NCBI GenBank assembly: GCA_027943245.1
Contig: JANDJZ010000198.1
Span: forward strand, 1 to 64,000
Origin: Acanthamoeba sp. SK_2022b
Taxonomy: Eukaryota; Discosea; Longamoebia; Acanthamoebidae
DNA: 64,000 nucleotides
Direction: 5' to 3'
The translations under genes and the position numbers were made by a program. The notes beneath the pieces are model-generated. The model was not told the DNA's origin, searched no databases, and worked only from the letters and a program-made list of their open reading frames with translations. Below, in pieces: positions 19,501 through 30,762 of this stretch (position 1 is the first letter of the stretch; every line of letters starts with the position of its first letter).

Positions 19501-22255
19501 GCAGGGCGCGGAGGCGTCGGACACCACGGGCTCGTACTCGTCGGAGCTATTGAAGAGCGAGAAATCGGAATCGGACTTGGACAGGGCGCTGCTCAGCGGT
19601 CCCTCGCGCTGCCGCAGCTCCTTCCCGATGGTCATCCGGTCCGGCTCCGCTTTGAACGAAAATTTTCTGTCGACGCAAGAGAGCGCGGGGGTGAGACCGG
19701 GAAGAACGACTCGTGCGGAGAAGAGGGAGGAGGGAGTGGTGGGGCTACCGGAGGATCTCTTCGTCCATGGGGCGAACGCTCTTGAGGTAGTTGAGCACGT
19801 TGTAGTCGGTGAGCAGATTGTAGGGCACACGCTGATACCGCTGCAGCTCGCGCACCTGGCTGCCCAACAGGTCTGCGCGCATGCACGGACGGCAAGATAG
19901 GCGCATGAGCCCGGTTTTTCCTCACGCGCGTGCACCATCGCAACGCGGTCTCGCCCAAAGCGGAGCGTACCCATGATTTCGAAGTTGATCTTGCCCGGCG
20001 CTATGTACTCTCGGTTGCCATCGTAGATGAACGTAACATCGCGTAACGTCGGGGCTGGGTTGTAGAGAGAGAGAGAGAGAGAGAGAGACAGGTTGGCCAT
20101 TGGCTTTCATGACACACGACACAAGGCACGACACATCGCGGGTAGAGTGGGACGCGTACCGAAGTAGGGGATGGCAGGAAAGTCAACCTGGCGCACCTCC
20201 TCCCGGTAGAGCTTGAAGTTCTGTGAGGGGTTCATGAGCTTGTCCAGCTCGTCGAATCGGGCCATGTACTGCGAGGGCAGCATCTGTCGAATGAAGTGCA
20301 GAGAGGAGTCAATCAGGCGAAGCGTGTACGGGCGCATAAGTGGAAGGGGGGGGGGGCGTACATTCCACAATCCTTTGAGGCGCTGGACGGAGGAGTTGTT
20401 CAGGCCGGCCACGATCTCCATCACCGAGTTGAAGTTATTGAGCGCTCTCAGTTTCTGTTTGGGAGACCGCAAGGCGAAAGTTGGCAAATGGATGGTCCAT
20501 GAAGAGAGAAAGCGAAAGGGAGAGATGGAGAAAAGGCCGAACCTGGGCCGACTTGATGAACTTCTTCAGAATGTCGACCCTTTGTTTGGGTGTGGGCGCG
20601 GTTACCACCTCTGTGGCCACCCAGAAGCTCACCTTTGGCGATGCACGCGTAAGCATGCACATCTTGACATGCCACTCCATGCCACCGCAGGGTATATACC
20701 TGGTTGAAACGATGCGTGAGGGAGGAGATGTTGGGCGCCAAGGTTTCTCGCTCTGGCTTTTGCCAGTTCATATGAAACAGCTCCTCCGGTCTCACCTTCT
20801 CAAAACAGCCTACAGCCAAGACGTGCGGGAGCATGACCAGTCAACGACCAAAACGAACAAAACAAAGTAAATCAAAACAAAATGATGGCAAGGGAGCCAG
20901 CAACGCACTGAATTCAATGGCGGTAAGGTTGATGGCGATTTCGCTCGGTGAGAGATCTTCTATGTACACCGTCCTCTGCGGAGTGCCTGTAGGGGAGGGG
21001 GGAGAGGATAGGAAAAGAACAGGTCAGCTCCAGCCCCATCCACTGGACAATACAAAAGAGTCGCGTCGGGCTGGGTGGTCAGTCGCTTGCCTGAGCTCCG
21101 CGGTGTCGGGGACCGAAACGCGGAAGGCGAGGCCAAGTTCGCGCGCTGCTTCGTCGGGGCGCCAATACTCAACATGGGAATACTCTTGATACCGCTCGTT
21201 TTGCGCGAATGGCTTGAGCCTGCAATGTGAGGACAGAGCCGTAAGTGACACACTGAGCGGGAGAGATCAACGTAGGGCAGCTCAGTAGGGGCGATTACTG
21301 CTGCCGAGAGACCGCATGGTCGGCGACATGGGCATATTGGAGCTCGATTCGTTCTGTACATCGGGTGGGTGAGGGAGCGTAGCCTGTATGCTCGGTTTCT
21401 GATCGTGTTTTGGCGAAAGAGGAGATCAGGGACACGAGCTGCTTGGGCAAGATCGACACCACACGTCACAGACACTTGAGGCTGGTGTCACGAGAGTCAG
21501 GCTCACCTTCACGAAAGCCAGTTTGAGTTTGTTGGCCTCCTCTCGTGGGAGGTTCTTGTTGATAAAGTCGACAAGCTCGTAGAAAGCTGGCTTGTCCCTG
21601 TTGAATGAGGATTGTGATCAGCCGATGTGCATGGCTGAGTGCAGGAGACAGCAAAGGCCGCGCAGGTTGTGGGCAAGGAGGGCGGGCAGGCCTCCGTACT
21701 TGAAGTCCTGATCAATGAAGTGGTCTACCCAGTAGCGCATGAAGAGGACCATGCGGTGATTGAACTCTCGGCTATAGTCGTCGTCATCTGCGGCGTACTC
21801 TGTGTACATGCCCATCCATAGCTTGAGCACCTCCAGTGGCAGGGCGAAGATGCGATAGGTGCTCAAGTAGCTCCACATCATATCTGATAGAGAGCCAGGA
21901 CCGTGGTGGTGGGTTAGGTCTCGCATGCACGTACGCGGCAGTTGTGCAAATAGACAAGAGTAGAGAGGAAGCCCCCAAGCCAATGTGCAGTAACCCAGAC
22001 AGACAACTGGCGAGCAAGAGGTGCAGTACCTTCTTCGCCAGTGGAGACTACCCACTCAAGGAGCTCCAGCAGCGTTCCACCCTTTCGTTGGGCTGTGATG
22101 CGCACACGCTCCCTGCGACCCGCCGCAGCAGTGGAGCAACCTGGTATTTGGGGGGGGGGGATAACATTACAGGTTGGCGTCGGATTGGGGTTAAGAGCAG
22201 CGAAGAAAGTCCCCACCATTTGCTGCGATTGGAAGCGATGGTGGCGATTCACCAT
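16596..22255 (-). CDS. Ras guanine-nucleotide exchange factor with long disordered tail
   Basis: Catalyses GDP release from a Ras-family GTPase. The RasGEF_N (REM) region begins with ITAQRKGGTLLELLEWVV (about 22090) and continues through MMWSYLSTYRIFALPLEVLK and FKYGGLPALL. The CDC25 core follows: YIEDLSPSEIAINLTAIEFS, FEKVRPEELFHMNWQKP, VMEIVAGLNNSSVQRLKGLW, LMNPSQNFKLYREEV, then FPAIPYFG, DLTFIYDGN and LTDYNVLNYLKSVRPMDEEI. Downstream exons carry a Ser-rich linker, PKLPLNHSRVVANIYKPPRP (18855-18780) and one 2 kb exon encoding acidic, lysine-rich (about 18100-17950), glycine-rich and polyserine low-complexity sequence, ending GQGGLFF. Joining the core to the tail across a 620-bp intron keeps frame but is inferred. 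The start (MVNRHHRF at 22255) is uncertain. Confidence 0.8.
18935..19021. repeat. (GTGCGT)n hexanucleotide array in RasGEF intron
   Basis: About fourteen tandem copies of a GTGCGT unit, nearly perfect, inside the inferred intron between the catalytic core and the tail of the RasGEF gene. In the gene's sense it is CA/CG-rich. Confidence 0.9.
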
Positions 22256-22685
22256 TTGATAATGGATCCTCTTCCATCGTTCACAGGAACTGTGTAAGCG
22301 CGGTAGACCGTGTTCTCCTCACCAGTCCAGCGCGCGCAATTAACTATTCAGATTCGATCAACGTCGAACGTGAGGGGGGGCTGAGCGTTCGAACGAGTAT
22401 ACGGTGGGAGGAAACTCTAGAGGTAGATCTCCTAATCCACTCCGTCCCGTGCAAACCCTTTGCAAGACGCACACAACCAGGGGCAAAGTCGATCCATTTC
22501 CTAATCCCTCTTGCGCTTTCCCTTTGTGGGGGTGACCCTTTTGCGAGGCGAACGCGTTCCTTATTGGAACCCATTTTCCGCAGTGGAATGCAGAGTAGGC
22601 GCAGAAAATTTGTTTTTTAAATGTTTTTTTGTATTTTTCTTTACACGAACAAGCAGAGAGAGCAAAGCGGGAAGGAAGGCGCGCT
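22256..22685. other. Intergenic, RasGEF 5' side / AlaRS 3' side
   Basis: About 430 bp with no credible gene. Contains an AT-rich stretch at 22605-22640 just downstream of the synthetase stop that may hold its polyadenylation signals. No recognisable element. Confidence 0.3.
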
Positions 22686-25565
22686 TCACTGGAGCTTGTC
22701 GTTGACGAAGGAACGCGCGAGGGAGAGCGCGTCGGTGACCTTGGTCAGGTCGGAGCCGGAGCCCTGGGCGGTCTGGGGCTTGCCGCCGCCCTTGCCGCCG
22801 AGGAGGGCCGCAACGGCGCCCGCCCACTCGTTGGCCTTGAGGCCGGCAGCGACGAGGTCGTCCGAGACCTGGGTGACGACGGTGACCTTGCCCTTGCCCT
22901 TGACCTCCTCGGCGCTGAGCAGGAGGACGGCGAGGTGCGGGTGCTTGGCGCGGATGGCCTTGATGGCGTTGGTGAGGGCGACCACGTTGGAGCCCACGTC
23001 GAGCTGGCCGATGTGGGCCTTCTCGGCGGTGGCCTCGCCGAGAGCGGCGAGCACCTTCTCGGCGTACTGCTGGGCGGCCTCGAGCTGCTCGGCCTTGGAG
23101 TTCTTGGAGGCGGCGAAGGCGCTGCCCCGGAGCTTGTCGAGCTGGGCGCGGGCCTGGACCTGGCGAGCGGCGGGGATGGGCTGCTCCGAGTCGTTGATGG
23201 CCTTGTCGAGTCGCTTGATCTCCTCCTCGAGATCGGCACCCTTGAGGGCAGAGGCGGCCTCGATCCTCCTCTGGAGCTCGTCGGCGCGGGCGACGGCCTG
23301 GCGGGCGGCATCACCGGTGAAGGCGACGACTCTCCGGACGCCGCGGGCGAGGGCCTCCTCGCTGATGACGGCGAAGCTGGCGGCCTCGGACGTGCGAGAC
23401 AGGTGGGTGCCACCGCAGAGCTCGATGGCGTACTTGGTCCACTCGGGGTTGGAGGGAGCGGCGAGGAGCTCGTCGACGGTCGGACCGGCGACGACCACGC
23501 GCACGGGGTCGGGATAGGTCTCGCCGAAAACGGCCCTGATGCCGTTGATGGCGAGGGCCTCCTTGAGGGGGACCTCCTTGGCGTCCACGGGCAGATCCTG
23601 GGTGATCTGTTCGAGCACGGCCTTGTCGACAGCGGCCAGCTGGTCGCCGGAGACCGGCTTGTTGTGGGCAAAATCGAAGCGCAGACGCTCGGGCTGCACG
23701 ATGGAACCCCGCTGCTCGACGTGGGCGCCGAGCACCTCGCGCAGGGCGTGGTTGACCAAGTGAGTGGTCGTGTGGTTGGACTTGAGGCTCTGGCGGCGGG
23801 GACCGTCGATCGAGAGGTGGACGGCATCGCCCACGCGGAGGGTGCCCTTGATCACGCCCATGTGGACGACGAAGCCTCCGTAGACCTGCACGTCCTCGAC
23901 AGCCTGCTGGCCGGCGCTACCGGCAGTCTTGAGCACACCGGTGTCGGCGACCTGACCGCCGGACTCGGCATAGAAGTTGGTGCGGTCGAGCACTACGCCG
24001 GCGGCAGCATCGGTGACAGAGTCGGCAAACTCTTTGCCGGTCCAGATGGCGCGCACCGTAGCGTCCACGCCGCTATCGGTGTACTTGGCGGCGTCGTCGG
24101 TGGGCGCGACGGGGACGCCCTGAAGGTGAGCCACGGCATGGGTACCGAGGGCGAGGGCAGCCTTCTGCACGGCGGTGACGGCACCCTTGGAACGCTCGCG
24201 CTGCGCGTGCTTCTCGTTCTTGAAGCCGGCCTTGTCAACCTTGAGGCCCTTCTCCTCGGCCATGAGGGTGGTGAGGTCGAGCGGGAAACCGTAGGTGTCG
24301 TAGAGGCGGAAGGCGACCTCGCCGCTGATGGTGTCGCCGGGCTGCATCTTCGCGGTGGCGCTGGCGAACTTCTTTAGGCCCTTGTCCAGCGTCTTAGTGA
24401 AAGTGATCTCCTCCTCCTTGATGGTCTGCGTGAGGTGGGCGGGATCGCGGCGCAGCTCGGGGAATGCGTCGCCGAGGCTCTCGACCACGACGGGCACGAG
24501 CTTGTGGAAGAAGCCGTCCTCGGCACCGAGGATCTGCTTACCGTATCGCACGGCCCTGCGCAGGATGCGACGCACGACGTAGTTACGACCCACGGCGCCG
24601 GGCACGGCACCGTCGTTGATCGCGAGGGAGAGCGTGCGGATGTGATCCGCCACGACACGGTAGGCCATGTCGCGAGTGTCGACGTCCTCGGCGCCCACGC
24701 GGCCGCCGTAGGGCGCCGCGCCGGTGATTTCCTGAATGCGCGCGAAGATGGGCGTGAACACGTCGGTGTCGTAGTTGCTGAGCTTCTGCTGCAGGATGGA
24801 AGTGATGCGCTCGAGGCCCATGCCCGTATCGACGTGGCGGGCGGGAAGGCCCTTCAGCTTGCCGTCGTCCTCGCGATTGAACTGGATAAAGACCAAATTC
24901 CAAATCTCGATGACGGTGGGATCGTCGGCATTGACCAGGCTGGCGGCGTCGCGACCACCGAGGCGATCGAAATGGATCTCGGAGCACGGACCGCAGGGAC
25001 CCGTGGCGCCCATCTCCCAGAAGTTCTCCTTACGGCCATAGGGCAGGACGCGCTCGGCCGGCAAAAACTTGAGCCAGATGTTGCGAGCCTCCTCATCAGC
25101 GGCGAGGCCATCATCCTCATCGCCCCTGAAGTAGGTGGCATAGAGACGATCCTTAGGAAGGCCGTACACGTTGGTGAGCAGATCCCAGGCCCACGCGATG
25201 GCCTCCTCCTTGAAGTAGTCACCGAAAGACCAATTGCCCAACATCTCGAAGAAGGTGTGGTGATAGGTGTCCTTGCCCACGTCCTCGAGATCGTTGTGCT
25301 TGCCTCCAGCGCGGATGCACTTCTGGCTGTTGGCGGCTCTCTTCCAGTTGGCCTGCTCACTCTTCGGATCGACCTGACCCAGGAAGATGGGCTTGAACTG
25401 ATTCATGCCGGCATTCGCGAACAGCAGCGTCGGGTCATCGTGCGGCACGACCGACGACGATCGGACGAAGAGATGCTGCTGCTTCTGTACGAAGTAGTCG
25501 ATGAAGGTCTGCCTCACCCTCGACACGGGCCACTCGATCGATGCATCATTCTTTGGCGCTTCCAT
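22686..25565 (-). CDS. AARS: Alanyl-tRNA synthetase, intronless
   Basis: Charges tRNA-Ala with alanine. A single uninterrupted 959-codon frame, full length for the eukaryotic enzyme. The class II catalytic core is at the N-terminus: LFANAGMNQFKPIFLGQVDP (about 48-67), CIRAGGKHNDLEDVG, HHTFFEMLGNWSFGDYF (102-118), and a tRNA-recognition helical region with VVRRILRRAVRYGKQI. The editing domain has both metal/substrate motifs, NHTTTHLVNHALREVLG and CGGTHLSRTSEA. The C-Ala part (GGKGGGKPQTAQG) closes the protein. No mitochondrial presequence is evident (MEAPKNDASIEWPVSR), so it is probably cytosolic, or its start is alternative. It is unusual here for having no intron in 2.9 kb while its neighbours have many. 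Confidence 0.97.
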   Translation of the reverse strand: MEAPKNDASIEWPVSRVRQTFIDYFVQKQQHLFVRSSSVVPHDDPTLLFANAGMNQFKPIFLGQVDPKSEQANWKRAANSQKCIRAGGKHNDLEDVGKDTYHHTFFEMLGNWSFGDYFKEEAIAWAWDLLTNVYGLPKDRLYATYFRGDEDDGLAADEEARNIWLKFLPAERVLPYGRKENFWEMGATGPCGPCSEIHFDRLGGRDAASLVNADDPTVIEIWNLVFIQFNREDDGKLKGLPARHVDTGMGLERITSILQQKLSNYDTDVFTPIFARIQEITGAAPYGGRVGAEDVDTRDMAYRVVADHIRTLSLAINDGAVPGAVGRNYVVRRILRRAVRYGKQILGAEDGFFHKLVPVVVESLGDAFPELRRDPAHLTQTIKEEEITFTKTLDKGLKKFASATAKMQPGDTISGEVAFRLYDTYGFPLDLTTLMAEEKGLKVDKAGFKNEKHAQRERSKGAVTAVQKAALALGTHAVAHLQGVPVAPTDDAAKYTDSGVDATVRAIWTGKEFADSVTDAAAGVVLDRTNFYAESGGQVADTGVLKTAGSAGQQAVEDVQVYGGFVVHMGVIKGTLRVGDAVHLSIDGPRRQSLKSNHTTTHLVNHALREVLGAHVEQRGSIVQPERLRFDFAHNKPVSGDQLAAVDKAVLEQITQDLPVDAKEVPLKEALAINGIRAVFGETYPDPVRVVVAGPTVDELLAAPSNPEWTKYAIELCGGTHLSRTSEAASFAVISEEALARGVRRVVAFTGDAARQAVARADELQRRIEAASALKGADLEEEIKRLDKAINDSEQPIPAARQVQARAQLDKLRGSAFAASKNSKAEQLEAAQQYAEKVLAALGEATAEKAHIGQLDVGSNVVALTNAIKAIRAKHPHLAVLLLSAEEVKGKGKVTVVTQVSDDLVAAGLKANEWAGAVAALLGGKGGGKPQTAQGSGSDLTKVTDALSLARSFVNDKLQ

Positions 25566-26620
25566 TTCTTTCTGTACTCGATAGACGTGTTATATAGAGC
25601 AGCTCTTATAGACGGGGGCGGTGTCACTGCTTCTTTGGCGCGATAAGCCGACGAAGATGAACAGATGAGGAATGCACACAATAAGCGACACACAAAAGAC
25701 ACCAAATAAAAAGAAACGTCAAGAAGCACCACTTCCTGTCATTCCAGGTTATTTCGCAGATCCGTTTCTCCGATACACCGGGGGTGGTTTCGTTACCGCC
25801 AAACCATTTCGAAAACGCTTTCCCTAACAATTTTGTTTCCCTAACAATTTTTACCTTCGCGGAGCAAGGCGTCGGTCCGACAGACAGATGGGCCATGTGT
25901 TGTTGAGCATGGAGGTGGAGAGGGAAGGCGAATGGATGTATTCAGGGCTTTACGTGTCTCGTCTCTCGAGCTGGAGCACCCTGGGGCCACCACCCTCTTC
26001 GCCTCCACCGCCACCTCCATTTGCTGAGCAGTCGCGACCGCCAAGAGGAGGCGTCGAACAAGCTCTAGGGCCACAACAACGCTGACACTTGCCCTATAGC
26101 ACCAGGCTGACCACGGGAACGCTGGCGTGACAGCACATGGGCGATGATGGTCAATCTGTTGTCCTTGCGAGCCACGTGGACCATATCAGAGCGAGCTTCT
26201 GCATCGCGTCCGTGCCCCATCAGCACATTGTAGAACTACACGAGCTTTGTTTGAAACCGTCCGCCAAAGAAATTGGTAGAGCAATCGTTCTATTCATTTC
26301 GTTGTTGGTTTGCAGGGTTGGCTATGTTTACACTCAGAGAGAAGAGAGCCGGTCGCTTAAGTTGTCGCCGCAGATTGGTGGCTCGGTGGGTATGTACACG
26401 GATGTTCGCCACGGCGGTTGGACGCGAGAAGGTGGAGACCGACGGAAGAGATGGTCGATACATCGATACATGCATCGTCTTCATCTTCGTCGCACACCCC
26501 ACGGGGAGCCGCTGTGCCGTCAACCAGCGGCATCGCCGTGTGTTTGTAGGTGCGCAGTCGAAGCAGTAGTGGTAGTTGGGAAGGGAGAGATGGGTAGCGG
26601 AGGTAGGAGGGCTGGCCTGT
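25566..26620. other. Intergenic region upstream of AlaRS
   Basis: About 1.05 kb between the AlaRS start and the stop of the GATA gene, both on the minus strand. It should contain the AlaRS promoter and 5' UTR. Short frames occur (for example 25841-26074 minus and 26137-26631 plus), but they have no domain, no splice context and no conserved look. I see nothing else in it. Confidence 0.4.
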
Positions 26621-27551
26621 CTAAGAGTTGAGGACGAGCGACAGCGGCAGCCGGCATTTTTCTCGCTTGTCGGCTTCTCGCAGGTACTTGGCGTACTGAA
26701 GACCGCATGCGTTGCAGAGCGTCTTGGGGCCAGCGGGCCCCCGTCGCCACTCGGGCGTGTCGATCTCGCCGCAGTGGAAGCAGCGAAGGTTGCCCATCTC
26801 CGGCTTGGCCTTCCCGCGGCGCGTTCGCTTTTGTCGCTTGATCTGATGGCCCTCGAGATTGGACTCGCTCTCGTCGCCTTTGTCGTCGCACTCGCGCTTG
26901 ACGGCCGCCATGATCATGTTGTCGGAGTGGTCGTCGGTCTGCTCGATCTTTCGCTTCTTCAACAGGACCGTCGTCGAGGGCTGCTGCTGCACCGAGGAGT
27001 TGAAAGTGTGGAAGAGGCTCAGCAGCTGCTGGAGGAGGGGAAACAGCGCCGGCGTCGACGATGTTGTTTCGGGCGCCGCCGTGGCCGCCACCGTTGCGAT
27101 GGACGTCAGGTCGCGCAGGCGGTCGCTGCAGTCCTTGATCTGTGTGTCACAAGGCAGCGTTACAGGAGAGGTCAGTTTCGCGGATAAGCGGCACCAAATT
27201 AGAATAAAAATAACAGGAAACGCAGGTTTCCAAGGGAACGGCGTAACCGAAGGAAATCCAAAAGAAAAGAAAGCCAAGAAAGAGAACAAGGGCACGTGCG
27301 GGAGGCCGCGCAAGAGCAAGAGCGGGAAGGGAGAGAAGAGTGGGAGAGGGAGAGGACGTTACCTGAGCCCAGATGAGCTGGAAGGACTTGGGGTCGGGGT
27401 GGGTGGTGGAGGGCAGTGCACAGAGGGCAGCTGCAGCCTCATCCTCGTCGGCTACCATCATCTTGACGTGGTGGTGCTGTTGTTGAGCCTCGTTGGTGTG
27501 AAGAAAGGTGTGCGGCGAGAACACAAGTCCCGCGTGCTGTGCAGACGTCAT
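26621..27551 (-). CDS. GATA-type zinc-finger transcription factor
   Basis: Two exons: 27551-27363 and 27139-26621, with donor CAG/GTAACG and acceptor CACACAG, phase 0. It starts [20 protein letters not shown] with a His/Gln-rich stretch. The middle has a helical segment ([16 protein letters not shown]) and basic nuclear-localisation-like patches ([24 protein letters not shown]). The C-terminus carries one GATA finger, [19 protein letters not shown] followed by [16 protein letters not shown]. The loop is CX2CX18CX2C, the type common in plants, fungi and dictyostelids, not the X17 type of animal factors. The stop TAG comes about 25 residues after the finger. DNA-binding regulator acting in the nucleus; targets unknown. 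Confidence 0.92.
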
Positions 27552-28592
27552 CCTTTGGTTTGGCTTATGTATGTAGAAGTTCCTCTTTGCACTCAATCTC
27601 TGCGCGCTACTTCGGGCAGGCAGGCAGGTGTGGCTGTGGCGGGGAGAATAGAGAAGAGAGCTGGGCTGGTGTGCTGTTTTTATAGGAACGATGGTGTGGC
27701 GATAGTGATGGCGTTGGCTACCTGTCCACCAAGACTGACGAAGCGACCATGTCCTCTCCGGGCCCACCCCATCCCAACCCCATCGGGTGGCCTACCACAT
27801 CCTGCCTCATCGGCTCGGCCTTTGGGCTCTCCTTTCAGTCCTCCACTAGGAATTCTTAGCCTTGCCAGCGCTTCCGATGTCGACGTTCCCAAGCGCCGGA
27901 AACTGCGTCAGGTTGAGCCCACTATGGCAGGTAGCACAAAGGCTTGCGTACGAAAACCGGTCGACGCTTTGGAATCAGATAACATCACCTCATTTTCCGT
28001 CGGTTTGTTGGCCATTGGCAGGATCTAGAAGTGGCGAGGTCGGATCAGGAGCGCTGGCCGAAGTTCCCACGGCGCTTCGTCATCCGCAAACTCCTGCGGC
28101 GATGGCTGGGGATGGGATAAGTGCGGTGCGCTTCGGCCAAACCCGAAGTTCCTCGGCTTGGAAGCTGTCGCGTGGTTGGGATTGCGCGTAAGCAGTCAGG
28201 ACCTTGCTTCCTGGTGTACCTCCCGATCCCACGACAACCGCCCCGCGGACAAATAAGCAAAAGCAAGTGTCTCTCCTTGGGTAAAAAATACGCTTCTTTG
28301 GGGCTGTGTTGGCAAGAGTACACGCCGCGCAAGACAAAAGAGAGTAGAAAGTCCCAAACCCGCGGTGGGACGCCTCGTCCCCGCAAAACTATCCGTCACG
28401 CGCATGTCTCCACACGTCCAACCCCCGGCGATGGTCCTGGTTACTCCGCTTCTCCCACGCGGCCGCCATCTTATCTCCAGCCGTAGACGAGAACGCCGCC
28501 ATCAGCGCCACCGCCTCGGAGACCGCGCCCTGGGAGACGGGCGCTTGGGCCGTCGAGAGGGGGAGTTTGGAGGACCCGAGGGGCTCCCCCTC
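27552..28592. other. Intergenic region between GATA and La genes
   Basis: About 1 kb upstream of the GATA start and downstream of the La stop, both genes on the minus strand. Probably the GATA promoter and La 3' UTR. No convincing reading frame or RNA gene seen. Confidence 0.35.
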
Positions 28593-30544
28593 TTAGTTCC
28601 TGCCCCTTCCGCCACGGCCACCTCGGCCACGTCCGCCCCTGCCTTTGCCGCCACGACCGCGATTGTTACCGCCACGGCCGAACTTGCGGTTGCCCTCCTC
28701 CAAAACCTTCTCGATGTACTCCTTCTCCTCATCGCCTGCAATGCGCACGGGATCAGCAACCCGACAAGAAATGGAGGGAGAGACTCAGGGGGAGGTAAAC
28801 AGCGAGGAAGGAATGTAAGCGCACCCTCCAGGATTCGGGGGTTGGTGAGCTTGACGCCCTTGACCTCCTTGGGGTTCGCATTCAGCTCGGCCAGAGCCTG
28901 GAAGCGATTGCACAACAGGAGAGATCGACGATCAAAATGTATATACGAGAAGGCCGAATAGCGACAAGCTCATTGATTGCGTACCTGCTGGGCGGCCTCA
29001 GCGGTGAGCGTGCGGACCCAGACCTGCTTGGCGTTGAACTCGACGAACTTGATGTTGTCCCTGGTTACGATTTCCTCGAAGACCGCCTAGGGTAGCGAGA
29101 ACCGGAGGAGGTGCCGATGTCGGTGTTTGTAGTGATTGGAAAGCGAGGCTTTGTTCTTACCTTGACGTCCCACTTGTTGAAATCGGGGCTAAACTCTTGG
29201 CCGTCCTCGCTGGCAAGCGTAACGTGAATCACGGTGCCCTTCATCCGCTCCACCCTCTCCTCCTGGGCCTTCTTGGCCGCCTCGGCGGCCTCCGCAGCCT
29301 CCTCGGCCTCTCGCTTCAGCTCCTCCTCCGTCTTGGGCTGCTGGTGCTTCTTCTCCTTGAAGGCGCCGGTCTTCTGCGACCTCCTGCGTGTTTGCGAGAA
29401 AGGTGGCTCGTGTTTAGCACAAAGCCTGCGCGGAATGCGCGCTCGCATCCATGCATCAAGCACAGGCTCGCAGCGTGGGAGGAGACAGACATCGTCGGCA
29501 CAGGAGGCGTGCGTACTTGGCCGAAACGGTGATCTCGCGGCCGTTGAAGTCCTGCTTCTCGGTGGCCTTGGCGGCCTTGGCAGCCTCCTCCGTCTCGAAC
29601 TCGACGCAGGCATCGCCCTACCAAAACGGCACGACCCGACCAGTTAAAAACACTCGCCTCCGTGCCTGTCAAGTCTCCTCCACAACAAGACGAAAACTGA
29701 CAAGGACCGCTCGTTCCTGAAGATGCAACCGTACCTTGGGCTTCTTGTTCTCGTCCCTGAAGATGATGACGCGGGCAACGGCGCCAGAGGGAGAGAAGTG
29801 GGCCTCGAGGGAATCGATGGTGACGTCCTCCGGGAGTCCCCTCTACAGTTGGCCAAACATAACAAGAGGGAGAGTGCAAATGTCAGGCACGGCGAGAGAG
29901 GCCAGGGAGCAGCGGCACGTACAACAAAGATGGTCTTCTTGTACGAGTCGTCCTCAGCAGGCAGAGGGTGCGCCCTCTTCACGAGCAGGCCATCGTCCGA
30001 CACCTTGGTGGTAAATCAGGAAACAAAGGGTTAATTTGCATAGCCTTGCGGGCACTCCTATGAACGCGGATTAGTGTATCGTACCGTAAGGCGATCGGAG
30101 CTGCGCATGAGGTCAGTGACGACGCTCAAATCGGTGGTCATCGACTGAAGACGAGGGAAGGCGGCGATCTTGGCGATCTCGATGACTGATGAAGTAAGAA
30201 TGTGAGCCAAAGACACATCTCGATCTCGAGATCATTGACCAAACAAAAATCATTTCTCCAGAAATTCCAAATTTGCATGATTTTAGTTACACAACGCATG
30301 GGAGGTAAAAATACGTACATCCCTCCGGGTGCTTGGCGGCTTCTTCCTGGAGCCACTTGTCGCGGCGGTAGTTGCTGTCGGAGAAGTAGTACTCGATCTG
30401 CTTCTTGATCTTGGCAGGAGTGATCTCCTCCACCTTGGCCTTCTTGGCGCTGGGCTCTCCAGTCGCCTCCTCGGCCTTCGGGGCACCCGCCTCAGTCTCG
30501 TTGAGGTCAAGCTTCCTCTTCTGGCTTTCGTTGGGCTGTTCCAT
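28593..30544 (-). CDS. La ribonucleoprotein (La/SSB homologue)
   Basis: Binds the UUU-OH 3' ends of nascent RNA polymerase III transcripts and protects them. The ATG at 30544 opens MEQPNESQKRKLDLNE, then the La motif: AKIKKQIEYYFSDSNYRRDK, WLQEEAAKHPEG, and on the next exon IAKIAAFPRLQSMTTDLSVV. RRM1 follows (SYKKTIFV, RGLPEDVTIDSLEAHF, VARVIIFRD, ACVEFETEEAAKAA). After a Lys/Glu/Ala coiled-coil-like linker (KTEEELKREAEEAAEAAEAA) comes the second RRM-like region (FNKWDVK, AVFEEIVTRDNIKFVEF, KQVWVRTLTAEAAQQ). The tail is a glycine/arginine box, KFGRGGNNRGRGGKGRGG and further RGG repeats, ending at TAA 28593-28595. The domain order LAM-RRM1-RRM2-RGG is that of genuine La. Confidence 0.93.
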
Positions 30545-30762
30545 GATCTATGTGAGAGTTGAATTGAATTCAATTGAGATTGGGGGAGCGGCGATGTGCG
30601 ATCTTCACGGCCAAGACGAAGAAGGACGGAACAGAAAAAACAGAAAAATGACGGACGCAGAAAACCGGGAAAATGCTCAGAATGGGCAGGAAAACGCTTA
30701 AAGAAACAGAAGGGAAAATGTTGTTGGCACAAGAGTCGGAGAGCAGAGAAGAACCGTGAAAC

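Noticed and set aside
22629..24377. 582-codon plus-strand frame
   Set aside because: Antisense of alanyl-tRNA synthetase; its Gly/Leu/Asp-rich sequence is a by-product of third-position GC.
25841..26074. 77-codon minus-strand frame upstream of AlaRS
   Set aside because: Short, no domain, no splice partners; more likely 5' non-coding sequence.
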